A stretch of DNA of 64,000 nt from Brevundimonas mediterranea (GCF_014196125.1 NZ_JACIDA010000001.1:62001-126000), one strand, 5' to 3'; counted from the first letter of the stretch, positions 27,573 through 37,761 are shown. The notes: a model not told the origin generated them from the letters alone. Program-made: numbers and translations.

Positions 27573-28211
27573 TCACCCGCCGCCGCCCAGCGCGGGCGCC
27601 CACCCGCCGGCCTTGACCAGCAGGGCGGCTGAGTTGGCCATGCCCCACAGGCTGTAGAGCAGCACCACGATCAGGGCGCCCACGGCGACCTTGCGCCACG
27701 GTGCGAACGCCCCCGTCGCCGTCCCGGTCACGAAGATCGCGACCCCGACCCAAAGCCGCAGCGAACCGGCCAACCGCGCGAACTCCGCATTCATCTGCGC
27801 CAGGATGATCACCACCACCGCCACGATCAGATTGGCGGCCAAGACACAGCCGAACACCAGCCGCCGGTGGGCCCAGAAGTGGTCGTCGAGGTCGATCCGC
27901 TCGTCGCCGCCCTCGGCCGACACGCGCGGAAAGGTCACGCTGGCCGCCACATAGAAGGTCGCTGCGATGCTCAGCGAGACCAGCAGGACGAAGGTGTTGA
28001 ACGGCGCGCCCCGGAAGATGACCCAGGCCTGGTTCCAGAAGGTGGCGATGTCGATGGCTACGAACAGGGCCAGCAGCGGCGTCAGCCAGCCGAACCGGAT
28101 CCGCCGCTTCTCATGCAGCACCCGCGCGAACCCGCCGACCAGTTCGGCGACCGACAGGCCCAGCAGCAGGCCATAGAAGCTGAAGAAGAATTCGAACGCG
28201 CTCACAGCCAT
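27573..28211 (-). CDS. Six-helix membrane protein, unknown function
   Basis: A 212-residue protein with about six transmembrane helices, including FFFSFYGLLLGLSVAELVGGF at the N-terminus, LLALFVAIDIATFWNQAW, FVLLVSLSIAATFYVAAS, LVFGCVLAANLIVAVVVIIL, LRLWVGVAIFVTGTATGAFA and ALIVVLLYSLWGMANSAALL. Between helices three and four is an acidic loop (SAEGGDERIDLDDHF). No enzyme motif is visible. It lies 38 bp upstream of the M14 peptidase on the same strand. Confidence 0.75.
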   Translation of the reverse strand: MAVSAFEFFFSFYGLLLGLSVAELVGGFARVLHEKRRIRFGWLTPLLALFVAIDIATFWNQAWVIFRGAPFNTFVLLVSLSIAATFYVAASVTFPRVSAEGGDERIDLDDHFWAHRRLVFGCVLAANLIVAVVVIILAQMNAEFARLAGSLRLWVGVAIFVTGTATGAFAPWRKVAVGALIVVLLYSLWGMANSAALLVKAGGWAPALGGGG

Positions 28212-28338
28212 CCCCCGATGTCAGCAGAATAGCTAGACCGTTTGGCGATGCGCGGCCAGTCTCGGGCGACGCGGGGGTGGGAGCCAATCAAGCTTGACCG
28301 CGTTTGTCCGATGTCAGCCGCGCCTCTCAGGACCTGTA

Positions 28339-28623
28339 ATGCACCAGATGATCGCCCTTGCCCTGACCCTGATCGTTGCCCTGTTGCTCAACGGCGGCGC
28401 AGCAGCGCAGATGGTTTCGGCAGGTTACTGGGGCGGGGTGATCGGCTCGCTGCTCTTCGGCCCGCTGATCGTCTTCTACGTCGTCCATACCCTCGTCTAT
28501 TTCGCCGTACGGCTGATCCGCGGCAAGGACCGGGTGTTGTCCTACACCCGGTCGCGGATCAACTATGTCGGCGCCGTCGTGGCGATCCTGGGCGTCCTCG
28601 GCGCGGCTGCCGGTCCCGCCTGA
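28339..28623 (+). CDS. Small two- to three-helix membrane protein (94 aa)
   Basis: A 94-residue product, starting MHQMIALALTLIVALLLNGGAA with a strong hydrophobic segment, then GVIGSLLFGPLIVFYVVHTLVYFAVRLI and a C-terminal YVGAVVAILGVLGAAAGPA helix. A basic segment (RGKDRVLSYTRSR) separates the last two. No family recognised. The ATG at this position was favoured over one 15 codons upstream that would precede the helix with a polar stretch. It converges on ubiD one base away. Confidence 0.65.
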   Translation: MHQMIALALTLIVALLLNGGAAAQMVSAGYWGGVIGSLLFGPLIVFYVVHTLVYFAVRLIRGKDRVLSYTRSRINYVGAVVAILGVLGAAAGPA

Positions 28624-28624
28624 C

Positions 28625-30154
28625 CTATTTCCAGATGGGGGCGCTGTCGCCGGGCAGGCCCAGTCGGTCCCACATGTCTGAAACCCGTTCGATCACGGCT
28701 TCATCCATGCGGATTTCCTCGCCCCATTCGCGCTTGGTCTCGGGCGGCCATTTGTCGGTGGCGTCCAGGCCGATCTTGGAGCCCAGGCCGCTCTCGGGGC
28801 TGGCGAAGTCCAGATAGTCGATGGGCGTCGACTCGATCACCGTGATGTCGCGCGCCGGATCCATCTTGGTCGAGATGGCCCACATGACGTCCTTCCAGTC
28901 GCGGGCGTCGATGTCGTGGTCCACGACGATGACCCATTTGGTGTACATGAACTGGCGCAGATAGCTCCAGACGCCCAGCATCACCCGCTTGGCGTGGCCC
29001 GGATAGGCCTTCTTCATCGACACCACGGCGATCCGATAGCTGCACCCCTCGGGCGGCAGCCAGAAGTCGACGATCTCGGGGAACTGCTGGCGCAGCAGGG
29101 GAATGAAGACCTCGTTCAGCGCCTCGCCCAGCACGGACGGCTCGTCCGGCGGCCGGCCCGTGAAGGTGGTCAGATAGATCGGGTTCTTGCGCATGGTGAT
29201 CGCGCTGACCTGGAAGACCGGGAATTTCTCGACCGAGTTGTAATAGCCGGTGTGGTCGCCGTAAGGCCCTTCGTCCTCGAACTCGTCCAGCAGGACATGG
29301 CCCTCCAGCACGATCTCCGCCTGGGCCGGCACCATCAGCGGCACGGTCTTGCACGGGACCAGTTCGGCCTTCGCGCCCCGCATCAGGCCGGCGAACTGAT
29401 ATTCCGACAGGGTGTCCGGCACCGGCGTCACCGCCGCCAGGATGGTCCCCGGATCGGCCCCCAGCACCACGGCGCAGGGCAGGGGCTCCTTCGGCCGGGC
29501 CTTCTTGTGCCGCGCATAGTGTTGCGCCCCGCCACGGTGCGCCAGCCAGCGCATGATGGCCTTGTCCTTGCCCAGCACCTGCATCCGATAGATGCCCAGG
29601 TTGAAGTCGTCTTCGCGGTCCTCGCTCGGCCCCTTGGTCACGACCAGGCCCCAGGTGATCAGGGGCGCCGGCTCGCCGGGCCAGCAGGACTGAACGGGCA
29701 GGGTGGTCAGGTCGACCTGGTCGCCCTTCAGCACCACCTCCTGTACCGGCGCCTTCTTCACCGTCTTGGGCCGCATCGACATGACGGTCTGCATCAGCGG
29801 CAACATCTCCATGGCGTCGCCCAGGCCGCGCGGCGGCGTCGGATTGCGCAAGAAGGCCAGCAGCTCCCCGACCTCGCGCAACTCGCCCGCTGTCGTCCTG
29901 TTCTTGCCCTCCAGCGTCACCCCCATGGCGACCCGTTTCACCGTGCCGAACAGATTGGCCAGGCAGGGGATGGGGCTGATCGTGCCGTCTGGCATGACCG
30001 GCTTTTCGAAAAGAACCGCCGGACCGCCGTTGCGCAGCAGCCGGGTCTGGATCTCGGTCATCTCCAGCACGGTCGAGACAGGTTCGGACACCCGCACCAG
30101 CTCGCCCTGGGCTTCCAGCTGGTCGATGAAGTCACGCAGGGATTTGTAGGCCAT
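28625..30154 (-). CDS. ubiD: UbiD-family prenylated-FMN decarboxylase
   Basis: A 509-residue UbiD-type decarboxylase. It begins [20 protein letters not shown] and contains [25 protein letters not shown] near residue 190, [20 protein letters not shown] (catalytic Glu region) near 295 and [26 protein letters not shown] near 415. In ubiquinone synthesis it would remove the carboxyl from 4-hydroxy-3-polyprenylbenzoate using prenylated FMN made by UbiX, which is absent here. GGCGAAGGC precedes the ATG. The Pr6Pr gene ends 8 bp upstream, so they form a likely operon. Confidence 0.93.
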   Translation of the reverse strand: MAYKSLRDFIDQLEAQGELVRVSEPVSTVLEMTEIQTRLLRNGGPAVLFEKPVMPDGTISPIPCLANLFGTVKRVAMGVTLEGKNRTTAGELREVGELLAFLRNPTPPRGLGDAMEMLPLMQTVMSMRPKTVKKAPVQEVVLKGDQVDLTTLPVQSCWPGEPAPLITWGLVVTKGPSEDREDDFNLGIYRMQVLGKDKAIMRWLAHRGGAQHYARHKKARPKEPLPCAVVLGADPGTILAAVTPVPDTLSEYQFAGLMRGAKAELVPCKTVPLMVPAQAEIVLEGHVLLDEFEDEGPYGDHTGYYNSVEKFPVFQVSAITMRKNPIYLTTFTGRPPDEPSVLGEALNEVFIPLLRQQFPEIVDFWLPPEGCSYRIAVVSMKKAYPGHAKRVMLGVWSYLRQFMYTKWVIVVDHDIDARDWKDVMWAISTKMDPARDITVIESTPIDYLDFASPESGLGSKIGLDATDKWPPETKREWGEEIRMDEAVIERVSDMWDRLGLPGDSAPIWK

Positions 30155-30162
30155 GCCTTCGC

Positions 30163-30825
30163 CTAAAGCGCCGGGGCTGAACTGTCACGCACCGTTCGAC
30201 CGAAGACCCGATCCAGCCCGACCAGCGCCAGTCCGACCAGCAGGAAACAAACCATCAGGCCGGCGAACACCGCCAGCACCCGACCCAGGCCCAGCTCGTC
30301 AACATTGACGAACCCATAAGGCCACCAGTGGGTCGTCAGCCCGTGCGCCAGCGTCCAGCCTGCATAAACCAGCGGAAAGGCCAGCCATTTCATCGGGTCG
30401 ACCCACCGCAGCCTGCCCTTGGGCGTGAACCAAAGCCAGTCGAGCAGGAAGGCGGCCGGCATCACATAGTGAAGCACCAGATTGACCCCGAACGTCAGGC
30501 CCTCGGGCTTCCAGTTGGGGGCGATCAGGAAATGGTACACGACGCCGACCACCACGATGTACATGGCGATCGCCGCCCGCACGCCCCCGCTGGCGGTCCA
30601 CCGCGCCACGCGTCGGCGCGGACTCATCAGCGGCCCGGTAAGGGCCAGGGCGACCAGGATATTGGTCAAAATAGTGAAAAAGCTGAAGTAGTTGACCGTG
30701 CGGTCCAGCACGGCCCAACCCTCCGCCGGCGCCGCCATCAGCACATATTGCAGCGCCAGCGCCGCCCAGCCGATCACGGCGAAGGCGGCGCGCCACAGAC
30801 GTGGGCGATCCCGTTCACGCAACAT
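30163..30825 (-). CDS. Pr6Pr family membrane protein
   Basis: A 220-residue protein with about six membrane segments. The Pr6Pr signature is [20 protein letters not shown] near residue 45, then [18 protein letters not shown] and [15 protein letters not shown], and the final long helix [20 protein letters not shown]. The family has no established activity that I can name. It precedes ubiD by 8 bp. An ATG follows a GGGGG run that could serve as a weak ribosome site. Confidence 0.85.
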   Translation of the reverse strand: MLRERDRPRLWRAAFAVIGWAALALQYVLMAAPAEGWAVLDRTVNYFSFFTILTNILVALALTGPLMSPRRRVARWTASGGVRAAIAMYIVVVGVVYHFLIAPNWKPEGLTFGVNLVLHYVMPAAFLLDWLWFTPKGRLRWVDPMKWLAFPLVYAGWTLAHGLTTHWWPYGFVNVDELGLGRVLAVFAGLMVCFLLVGLALVGLDRVFGRTVRDSSAPAL

Positions 30826-30851
30826 GCGCGCCCCCTAAATCAGGCCGTCGA

Positions 30852-31694
30852 TCAAGCGGCGGCCTTGTCCCATTGGTAGGTCGGGTCCAGCCAGTCGCCC
30901 AACCGCTCGCCGCGATCCAGGGCGTCCATACGCTGCATCTCCTCGCCCGACAGTTCGAAGTCGAAGATGTCGAAGTTCTCGCGCGCCCGGCTTTCCTTGG
31001 TCGTGCGGGGAATGGCGATGATCCGGTTCTGGAGCAGCCAGCGCAGCGTGACCTGGCCGTTGGTCTTGCCGTGGGCCTCGGCGATCTCGGAGATTGTCTT
31101 GTCGTCGGCGATCTTGCCCTGGGCCAAGGGCGACCAAGCGGTGATCGAAGACCCCAGCTCGGCCGCCGTCGCGACCAGTGGGTCGATCCCCAGATAGGGA
31201 TGGTGCTCGACCTGGTTGGTCAGCAAGCGGGCCTTGGACAGGCTCTGCGCCTGCCTGAACTCCTTGGACGGGAAGTTCGACAGGCCGATCGACTTCGTCA
31301 GGCCCTGGTCCCTCGCTTCGTTCAGCGCGCCCAGAGTCTCTTCGAACGTCGGCGTCGGCTTGGGCCAGTGCAGCAGCAGCAGGTCCGGCGTCGTCCCCAG
31401 GCTCTCGGCCGATTCCTTGGCCTGTTTCAGCAGGGCGTCATGGGTGAAATGCTCGACCCAGATCTTGGTGGTCAGGAAGATGTCCTCGCGGGCCACGCCC
31501 GAATCCACGATGCCTTCGCCGACCGCCTTCTCGTTCTTGTAGATCCAGGCGGTGTCGATGTGGCGATAGCCGATCCGCAGCGCCTCGGCGACCATTCGGC
31601 GGGCGTCCGTCGGCTCCAGCTGCCAGGTGCCGAAACCGAGCAGGGGGATCTCAACGCCATCGACGGTGATTGTGGGCTGATCGCCGTAAGCCAT
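30852..31694 (-). CDS. Aldo/keto reductase
   Basis: A 280-residue NADPH-dependent oxidoreductase of the AKR fold. The catalytic tetrad is visible: Asp and Tyr in YRHIDTAWIYKNEKAVGEGI, Lys in IFLTTKIWVEHF and His in LLLLHWPKPTPTFE. The C-terminal cofactor region reads RIIAIPRTTKESRARENFDI, consistent with NADP(H) specificity. Substrate unknown; the DkgB-like group is a candidate. The start giving MAYGDQPTIT has AAGGA 7 nt upstream; a start five codons earlier is less well placed. Confidence 0.92.
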   Translation of the reverse strand: MAYGDQPTITVDGVEIPLLGFGTWQLEPTDARRMVAEALRIGYRHIDTAWIYKNEKAVGEGIVDSGVAREDIFLTTKIWVEHFTHDALLKQAKESAESLGTTPDLLLLHWPKPTPTFEETLGALNEARDQGLTKSIGLSNFPSKEFRQAQSLSKARLLTNQVEHHPYLGIDPLVATAAELGSSITAWSPLAQGKIADDKTISEIAEAHGKTNGQVTLRWLLQNRIIAIPRTTKESRARENFDIFDFELSGEEMQRMDALDRGERLGDWLDPTYQWDKAAA

Positions 31695-31727
31695 GGGGAA
31701 ATCCTTCATTCTCGGGGAGCAGCACAG

Positions 31728-32612
31728 TTAGGCGCCGGGTGCGGCCTTCGAAACCCCCGCGTCGAACCAATCGAGGATTTCCTGCCACAGCGGCTCCAGC
31801 CCCTTGCGGAAGGCGCCTTCGTGGCCGACCCGTCGCGCGCCATAGTCGCCGGCGCGACGCACCACGATCTCGGACGGGGCGTTGGAATAGGCCTTCAGCA
31901 GCGCCGCCCCCGTCCCCGGCGTGGCGATGGGGTCGTCCGGAAAGATCCAGGACCGGATCGGCGCCCGCACCTGATCGAACGCCTGGGGCTCCAAGGCTCC
32001 GGACTTCAGCTCGTCCAGGAAATAGGCGGGCTTCAGGCACCACCGCTTCCAGGTCTCGAACACCCCGCGCGGCAGATCCGTCCCGCGCCACAGCTTGCCG
32101 GCCCGGACATAGCCGTGGCGGCGCAGATGGCTCGGGCCAAAACCGAACCAGAAGAATAGCTCCATCGGATTATAGGACCGGTGGTGTCCGCCCCACCATC
32201 CGGTCCCGACCGAAACGAAGGCGTGCCGCCCGATCTCGGATTGGTTCGGCATGAAGCCCACGAAATGGCCCCCGACGCTGTGCCCCACATGGAAGACCGG
32301 CAGCCCGGGCGCCGCCTTCTTCAACGCCTTCAGCGCCGCCGGCATGTCCAGTCGCCCCCAGTCGGGATAGTCCATCTCCATCGCCGCCAGATCCTCGGGC
32401 CGCGATCCGCCGATGCCGCGATAGTCATAGGTCAGAACAACGCAGCCGCGCTCGGCCATCCAGCGCGCGAACCTCGCATAGAAGCCGCGTGGAAACCCGG
32501 TGCCCGCAGAAACCAGCACCGCCATCCTCGGCGCATCGCCCCGGAACAGCGTCGCCTCCAGCGGCCAGCCGTCCACGGCCTTGATGACCCGATCCTCGAC
32601 CGCCAGCCCCAT
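31728..32612 (-). CDS. Alpha/beta hydrolase (serine aminopeptidase-like)
   Basis: A 294-residue alpha/beta-hydrolase fold protein. The nucleophile elbow is GHSVGGHFVGFMPNQ near residue 119, preceded by an oxyanion region MAVLVSAGTGFPRGFYARFA and the strand CVVLTYDYRGIGGSRPED. A later IFPDDPIATP and the C-terminal RVGHEGAFRKGLEPLW supply plausible Asp and His. Substrate unknown. CAGGGAAAC lies before the ATG. It is 33 bp upstream of the aldo/keto reductase, in the same direction. Confidence 0.87.
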   Translation of the reverse strand: MGLAVEDRVIKAVDGWPLEATLFRGDAPRMAVLVSAGTGFPRGFYARFARWMAERGCVVLTYDYRGIGGSRPEDLAAMEMDYPDWGRLDMPAALKALKKAAPGLPVFHVGHSVGGHFVGFMPNQSEIGRHAFVSVGTGWWGGHHRSYNPMELFFWFGFGPSHLRRHGYVRAGKLWRGTDLPRGVFETWKRWCLKPAYFLDELKSGALEPQAFDQVRAPIRSWIFPDDPIATPGTGAALLKAYSNAPSEIVVRRAGDYGARRVGHEGAFRKGLEPLWQEILDWFDAGVSKAAPGA

Positions 32613-32671
32613 GTCGTTTCCCTGTCCGTTCTTATTTTAAACGGACCCTGCATGGTTTCCCCGACGTCAGG

Positions 32672-33013
32672 TCAAGCGCAGTCGTAGGCCTTCACCAGCC
32701 GCTTCGGCGCCACCTTGCGCCACCGCTTTTCCAGCGCCGCCCTCAGCCAGACGGGATCGACCGTGGCGATCCGCGCCAGCACGATCGGATAGTCGCGGTA
32801 GTGGTCGGTGAAGTGAAAGGTCGCCGGGTCCATCTCGATCAGCAGCTCGCGCTCATCCAGATTATCCAGATGCACCACGATACTGTCGTCCAGCTTCGGC
32901 CGCAGCCAGGTGAAGAACTTCCCCGCCACCTTGAACGATCGCTCGCCATAGGAGACGCCGTCCTCGACGCCGGGGAAGGACAGCAACAGGGCGCGCACCT
33001 CGTCACGGGTCAT
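32672..33013 (-). CDS. MmcQ/YjbR family DNA-binding-like protein
   Basis: A 113-residue protein beginning MTRDEVRALLLSFPGVEDGVSYGERSFKVAGKFFTWLR, then LLIEMDPATFHFTDHYRDYPIVLARI and VDPVWLRAALEKRWRKVAPKRL near the C-terminus. This is the usual YjbR/CyaY-like fold pattern with a terminal helix; its function is poorly known. It follows the gamma-glutamyltransferase gene on the same strand by 30 bp. Confidence 0.88.
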   Translation of the reverse strand: MTRDEVRALLLSFPGVEDGVSYGERSFKVAGKFFTWLRPKLDDSIVVHLDNLDERELLIEMDPATFHFTDHYRDYPIVLARIATVDPVWLRAALEKRWRKVAPKRLVKAYDCA

Positions 33014-33043
33014 GTCAGTACGCCAATCTCAATAGGCCCAACC

Positions 33044-34861
33044 TCAATAGGCGATGGCGATCCCGTCCTTGCGCATCTCGGTCGCCGCGCCATAGGTCCA
33101 GCGCCCGCCGGGGTTCATCTGCTTCATGACGTTCTGATAGCCGCCGAACCCGCCGTCCGGCTCGCCCAGGGTCCAGCCCATGGCCCGCAGCTGCGCTTTG
33201 GTCGCTTCCGGTACGCCGCTCTCCAGGTGCAGCACCCCGGTCCCCTCTTGCGGCTGGCCCGTCGGTTCGGACGAGCCATAGTGCTGCCAGCGCGGCGCAT
33301 CCCCCGCCGCCTGCGGCTCCAGCCCGTAATCGACCATGTTGATGATGATCTGGGCCTGGCCCTGGGGCTGCATGGCGCCGCCCATGACGCCGAACGCCAT
33401 CCAGGGCTCGCCGTCCTTGACCGCGAAACCGGGGATGATGGTCTGGAACGGCCGCTTGCCCGGCGCATACACATTGGGATGGCCGTCGCTCAGGGCGAAC
33501 AGCTCGCCCCGGTCCTGGAACATGAAGCCCAGCGGCTCCGACCCATTGTCCGGCGCCAGGCCCGAGCCCATGCCGCGATAGTTGGACTGGATCCAGCTGA
33601 CCATCATCCCGTCGCTGTCGGCGACGCTGAAATAGGTGGTGTCGCCGTGGTGCGGGGCGTCGCCGGGCATGACCCGATCCATCACCCGGTCCGGCCGGAT
33701 CAGCTTCGCCCGTTCGGCGGCATAGGCCTTGGAGTTCAGCCATTCGATCGGGGTCTTGGAGAATCGGTCGTCGGCGAACCAGCGCGCCCGGTCCTCGAAC
33801 GCCAGCCGCTTGGCTTCGGCCTGGACGTGCAGCGAGGCGGCGGACTGGAAGCCCATGGATTTCAGGTCGAACTGTTCGCAGATGTTCAGGATCTGATTGG
33901 TCGACAGGCCCTGGGTGTTGGGGCCCAGGCCGAACACGTCCACTCCGCGATAATTGGTCTGGATCGGCGCGACCCATTCGGTGTGGTGGGCGGCCATGTC
34001 GGCGCGGGTCATCCAGCCGCCGATCCGCTTGAAATAGGCCTCGATCTGATCGGCGATCGGCCCGTCATAGAAGGCGTCGCGCCCGCCCTCGGCGATTATC
34101 CGCAGGGTCTTGCCCAGATACGGATTGGCGAAGATCTCGCCCACCTTGGGCGTCGCCCCGCCGGCTGCCCAGATGCGTTTGCGGTTGTCGTTCTCCTCGA
34201 TTGGGATCACGCCTCGGTCGAAGGCGGCCATGTTGCGTTCCAGGTAGTAGGCGATGACCTGGGGCATGGGGACGCCCTGTTCGCACAGTTCGGCGACCGG
34301 CAGCAGCACATCCTTCCACGGCAGTTTCCCATAGCGCTGATGCGCGCTCCACCAGGCGTCCACCGTGCCCGGCACATTCACCGTCACCGCGCCATAGCGC
34401 GGCAGATAGCCGTCGATGGCCTTGGACCGCGCGGTCTCCAGGCTCAGTCCCCGCGGACTGGCGCCGGACCCGTTCAGCCCGACCACCTTCTTCTGTTTCG
34501 GGTCCCACAGCAGGCAATAGGCGTCGCCGCCGATGCCGTTGGCCACCGGCTCCAGAAAGCCCAGGGCCGCATTGATGGCGATGGCCGCGTCGATGGCCGA
34601 TCCGCCGCGTCTCAGGGTGTCGATGCCGATCAGGCTGGCCGCCGGATGCGCCGTCGCCGCCGCCCCGTTCGCGCCCCAGACGGTCGAGCGGCCCATGAAT
34701 TTCGGTCCCGTGACCCGGTCGCCGATGCCGATGCCGGCATAGGGATCGGCGGGGCGGGCGGGCGAGGGGGGGGCGGACGCCGGCGCCAACTGCTGCGCCT
34801 GGGCTGCGGTCGTGGCCAGCACGCCGACGGGCAGGGCGGACAGGAAGGTGCGGCGACGCAT
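33044..34861 (-). CDS. ggt: Gamma-glutamyltransferase
   Basis: A 605-residue N-terminal-nucleophile hydrolase that transfers or hydrolyses gamma-glutamyl groups such as that of glutathione. The signal region MRRRTFLSALPVGVLATTAAQAQ has twin arginines and may use Tat. The likely autocleavage and catalytic residue is Thr408 in HHGDTTYFSVADSDGMMVS, giving large and small subunits. GSGLAPDNGSEPLGFMFQDR and FAVKDGEPWMAFGVMGGAMQ follow. GAGGAG lies 8 nt upstream of the ATG. The predicted location is periplasmic. Confidence 0.93.
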   Translation of the reverse strand: MRRRTFLSALPVGVLATTAAQAQQLAPASAPPSPARPADPYAGIGIGDRVTGPKFMGRSTVWGANGAAATAHPAASLIGIDTLRRGGSAIDAAIAINAALGFLEPVANGIGGDAYCLLWDPKQKKVVGLNGSGASPRGLSLETARSKAIDGYLPRYGAVTVNVPGTVDAWWSAHQRYGKLPWKDVLLPVAELCEQGVPMPQVIAYYLERNMAAFDRGVIPIEENDNRKRIWAAGGATPKVGEIFANPYLGKTLRIIAEGGRDAFYDGPIADQIEAYFKRIGGWMTRADMAAHHTEWVAPIQTNYRGVDVFGLGPNTQGLSTNQILNICEQFDLKSMGFQSAASLHVQAEAKRLAFEDRARWFADDRFSKTPIEWLNSKAYAAERAKLIRPDRVMDRVMPGDAPHHGDTTYFSVADSDGMMVSWIQSNYRGMGSGLAPDNGSEPLGFMFQDRGELFALSDGHPNVYAPGKRPFQTIIPGFAVKDGEPWMAFGVMGGAMQPQGQAQIIINMVDYGLEPQAAGDAPRWQHYGSSEPTGQPQEGTGVLHLESGVPEATKAQLRAMGWTLGEPDGGFGGYQNVMKQMNPGGRWTYGAATEMRKDGIAIAY

Positions 34862-34930
34862 GGGCGGACTCCTCGAACAGCCGATCCGCCATCAAGGCGG
34901 TCAGCGCGCGCGGGAGCAAGCCTTGCCGCA

Positions 34931-34964
34931 AAGAAAAAGGCCGCGTCCCTGTCGGAACGCGGCC
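34931..34964 (-). terminator. Rho-independent terminator downstream of exbD
   Basis: On the minus strand GGCCGCGTTCC and a GGGACGCGGCC arm form a GC-rich stem-loop, followed by TTTTTCTTT. It lies 25 bp after the exbD stop and before ggt, so it should end the exbD transcript. Confidence 0.88.
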
Positions 34965-34988
34965 CAAATCTTGGAAAGGACGATGGTC

Positions 34989-35423
34989 CTATTCGATGTC
35001 TTCGTTCAGCAGGCCGACCTTGAAGAAGCCGTTCTCCTGCATCTTGTTCATGACTTCCATGAACTGCGAGTATTTCACTTCCGGCTGAGCGCGGACGAAG
35101 ACGCGCTCTTCCTGGCAGGAACCGCCGCCCAAGGCGGTGCAGACGTCGGCGGCCAGGTTGTCGATCGAAGTCTGCTTCTCGGCGATGAACAGCTGACCGG
35201 TGTCTTGGATGGTGATGTACACCGGTTCCTTCTCCTTGGTCGGGTCGGTCGGCGGCGTCGCCGGCGGCAGGTCCAGACGGATCGACACCGTCGCCATCGG
35301 CGCGGCCACCATGAAGATGATCATCAGCACCAGCAGAATGTCGATGAACGGCGTGATGTTGATGTCAGCCGTTTGTTCGATCGTGTGCTTGTCCCCACCG
35401 GAACCGCCGATCTTCGCAGCCAT
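34989..35423 (-). CDS. exbD: ExbD/TolR-family biopolymer transport protein
   Basis: A 144-residue inner-membrane protein with one N-terminal helix. The proton-channel Asp lies in ADINITPFIDILLVLMIIFM near residue 26. The periplasmic domain follows (PVYITIQDTGQLFIAEKQTS), including a CX12-type Cys pair in VCTALGGGSCQEER. ExbD works with ExbB and TonB to drive TonB-dependent receptors; neither partner is adjacent, so this gene looks like a solitary copy with its own terminator. CGGAGA precedes the ATG. Confidence 0.93.
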   Translation of the reverse strand: MAAKIGGSGGDKHTIEQTADINITPFIDILLVLMIIFMVAAPMATVSIRLDLPPATPPTDPTKEKEPVYITIQDTGQLFIAEKQTSIDNLAADVCTALGGGSCQEERVFVRAQPEVKYSQFMEVMNKMQENGFFKVGLLNEDIE

Positions 35424-35592
35424 GCCTAATCTCCGTTACTCGCCGGCCGCAGATCCGCGCCGACATTCCCTATGGATCGCCCGAGAGCTTGATCGGTTCT
35501 TGGCGTCCCGATGCGCGCTTGTAAAGCGGTTCTAAACGATCGGGCGTTCCCGAACGTCAATTATACGCGACAGCCGGACGCCCGGTCGGGCT

Positions 35593-36222
35593 TCAGGCCT
35601 TCGCCAGCTTCAGGAAACGGTCCATCAGGGCAGGATCGTCCTTGAAGGCGCCGGTGAACCGGGTGGTGACGGTCGAAACATGCCGGTGATGCACCCCGCG
35701 CGTGGTCATGCACTGGTGCGCGGCGTCGATCATCACCGCGACGCCCTTGGGCTGCAGGTGCGATTCGATGGCCTCGATGATGTCGTTGGTCAGGGTTTCC
35801 TGATTCTGCAGACGCCGGGCGAAGATCTCGACCACCCGCGCCAGCTTGGAGATGCCGACCACCTTCTCGCCGGGCAGATAGGCGACATAGGCCTTGCCCA
35901 GGAAGGGAGCCAGGTGGTGCTCGCAATGGCTCTCCACCTCGATCTCGCGAAGGATGACCATGTCGTCATAGCCGGTCACGTCCTCGAAGGTGCGCGACAG
36001 CTCCTTGGCCGCATCGGCGTCATAGCCGTCGAACCATTCCCCGTAAGCGTCCACCACCCGCTTGGGCGTGTCGATCAGGCCCGGACGGTCGGGATCGTCG
36101 CCGGCCCAGGCGATCAGGGTGCGCACGGCGTCCAGCGCCTGTTCACGGCTGGGACGGCCAGACTCTTGAACCGTGGCGGTTTCGTCGCTGACGAGGACGG
36201 GCTTGGCGGGGATGACGCTCAT
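35593..36222 (-). CDS. folE: GTP cyclohydrolase I
   Basis: A 209-residue cytoplasmic enzyme that converts GTP to 7,8-dihydroneopterin triphosphate, the first step of folate synthesis. Zinc-site motifs are ESHCEHHLAPFLGKAYVAYL near residue 110 and AHQCMTTRGVHH near 177. VVGISKLARVVEIFARRLQNQE and the C-terminal KDDPALMDRFLKLAKA match the family. The first 30 residues are variable. It is divergent from cysS across a 129-bp gap with no obvious hairpin. Confidence 0.97.
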   Translation of the reverse strand: MSVIPAKPVLVSDETATVQESGRPSREQALDAVRTLIAWAGDDPDRPGLIDTPKRVVDAYGEWFDGYDADAAKELSRTFEDVTGYDDMVILREIEVESHCEHHLAPFLGKAYVAYLPGEKVVGISKLARVVEIFARRLQNQETLTNDIIEAIESHLQPKGVAVMIDAAHQCMTTRGVHHRHVSTVTTRFTGAFKDDPALMDRFLKLAKA

Positions 36223-36351
36223 GAACTCGATTTTCCGGCCGAGGCGGTCGGGGCCGCCCGGTATAGCTTCTACAATCCGTCGGGACTGTATATCAGGCCG
36301 CTATATGGGACGGACCCTCCGTCCTGCAAGAAAACGAAGTCCACCTATCTT

Positions 36352-37761
36352 ATGCCGCTGCACATCCACGACACCCTGCACCGTGAAAAGCGCCTGTTCG
36401 AACCGCGCGATCCGAACCGGGTGACCCTCTATGTCTGCGGCCCGACGGTCTATGACTACGCCCATATCGGCAACGCCCGCCCCCCGGTGGTGTTCGATGT
36501 CCTGGCAAGGCTGCTGCGAAGGCAGTACGGCGCGGACAAGGTGATCTACGCCCGCAACGTCACCGACGTGGACGACAAGATCAACCAGAAGGCCGCTCGC
36601 GAAGGCGTGCCGATCGGCGATGTCACGGCCCGCTACGAGGCCGCCTATCTCGCCGACATGGGCCTGCTGAACGTCAGCCCGCCCGACCTCGCCCCCCACG
36701 TCACCGACTATATCCCGGCCATCGTCGATCAGATCCAGGCCATCGTCGACGCCGGCTGCGCCTATGCGGCAGAGGGGCATGTCCTGTTCGACGTCTCGTC
36801 CTATCCGTCCTACGGCGCCCTGTCGGGCCGGAACCTGGATGACATGATCGCCGGCGCCCGCGTCGAGGTCGCGCCCTACAAGAAGAACCCCCACGACTTC
36901 GTCCTGTGGAAACCGTCCAAGCCGGACGAGCCGTCATGGCCGTCGCCCTGGGGCGAGGGGCGTCCCGGCTGGCACATCGAATGCTCGGCCATGATCGAAC
37001 AGGCCCTGGGCCTGCCGATCGACATCCACGGCGGCGGCATCGACCTGGTCTTCCCGCACCACGAGAACGAGATCGCCCAGGGCGTCTGCGCCCACGGCCA
37101 CGCCCATGACGATCAGGCCCACGACGAATACGCCCGCTACTGGATGCACAACGGCTTCCTGACCGTGGACGCCGAGAAGATGTCCAAGTCCATCGGCAAC
37201 GTCCTGCTGCTGCACGACCTGGTCCAGGCTATGCCGGGCGAGGTCGTCCGCTGGGCGCTGCTATCGGCCCACTATCGCCAGCCTCTGGACTGGAACCAGG
37301 GCCTGTTGGACCAGTCCAAGAAGTCTCTGGACCGTCTGTACGGCGCCCTGCACCGCTCCAGCGGTGTCGAGGTTCTGGACCTCGATCCGCCCGCCGATTT
37401 CATGAAGTCGATCGAGGACGACCTGAACACCCCTGGCGCCATGGCCAGTCTGTTCGCCCTGTCCAGCGAGATCGAGCGCGGCATGACGGCGGGCGATCTG
37501 GACGCCGTGGCCCAGGCCCGCGCGCGCCTGTTGGCCTGCGCCTCCATCCTGGGGGTGCTTCAGTCCGACCCGGCTGCCTGGCTGGAAGGCGACGTCTCAG
37601 ACGCCCTGCGTATCGAGGTCGAGGCCCTGCTGGACCAACGCGCCGCCGCCCGCGCCGCCAAGGACTGGCCCGAGGCCGACCGCATCCGCGACCGCTTGAA
37701 CGCACTCAACGTCGTCGTCATGGACGGCCCCGACGGCGCGACGTGGAGGATGAAGAACTAA
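36352..37761 (+). CDS. cysS: Cysteinyl-tRNA synthetase
   Basis: A 469-residue class I synthetase. The N-terminal zinc/HIGH region reads [20 protein letters not shown] near residue 24. [20 protein letters not shown] and [20 protein letters not shown] carry further zinc ligands, and [19 protein letters not shown] is the KMSKS motif near 278. The frame opens hundreds of bases upstream through the antisense of folE, but [18 protein letters not shown] is the family start. No strong ribosome-binding site is seen before the ATG. A terminator hairpin follows. Confidence 0.96.
   Translation: MPLHIHDTLHREKRLFEPRDPNRVTLYVCGPTVYDYAHIGNARPPVVFDVLARLLRRQYGADKVIYARNVTDVDDKINQKAAREGVPIGDVTARYEAAYLADMGLLNVSPPDLAPHVTDYIPAIVDQIQAIVDAGCAYAAEGHVLFDVSSYPSYGALSGRNLDDMIAGARVEVAPYKKNPHDFVLWKPSKPDEPSWPSPWGEGRPGWHIECSAMIEQALGLPIDIHGGGIDLVFPHHENEIAQGVCAHGHAHDDQAHDEYARYWMHNGFLTVDAEKMSKSIGNVLLLHDLVQAMPGEVVRWALLSAHYRQPLDWNQGLLDQSKKSLDRLYGALHRSSGVEVLDLDPPADFMKSIEDDLNTPGAMASLFALSSEIERGMTAGDLDAVAQARARLLACASILGVLQSDPAAWLEGDVSDALRIEVEALLDQRAAARAAKDWPEADRIRDRLNALNVVVMDGPDGATWRMKN

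Noticed and set aside
32801..35023. 740-codon plus-strand frame over the ggt region
   Set aside because: It is the antisense shadow of ggt and its neighbours, low in family-like sequence. The minus-strand gamma-glutamyltransferase has clear motifs.
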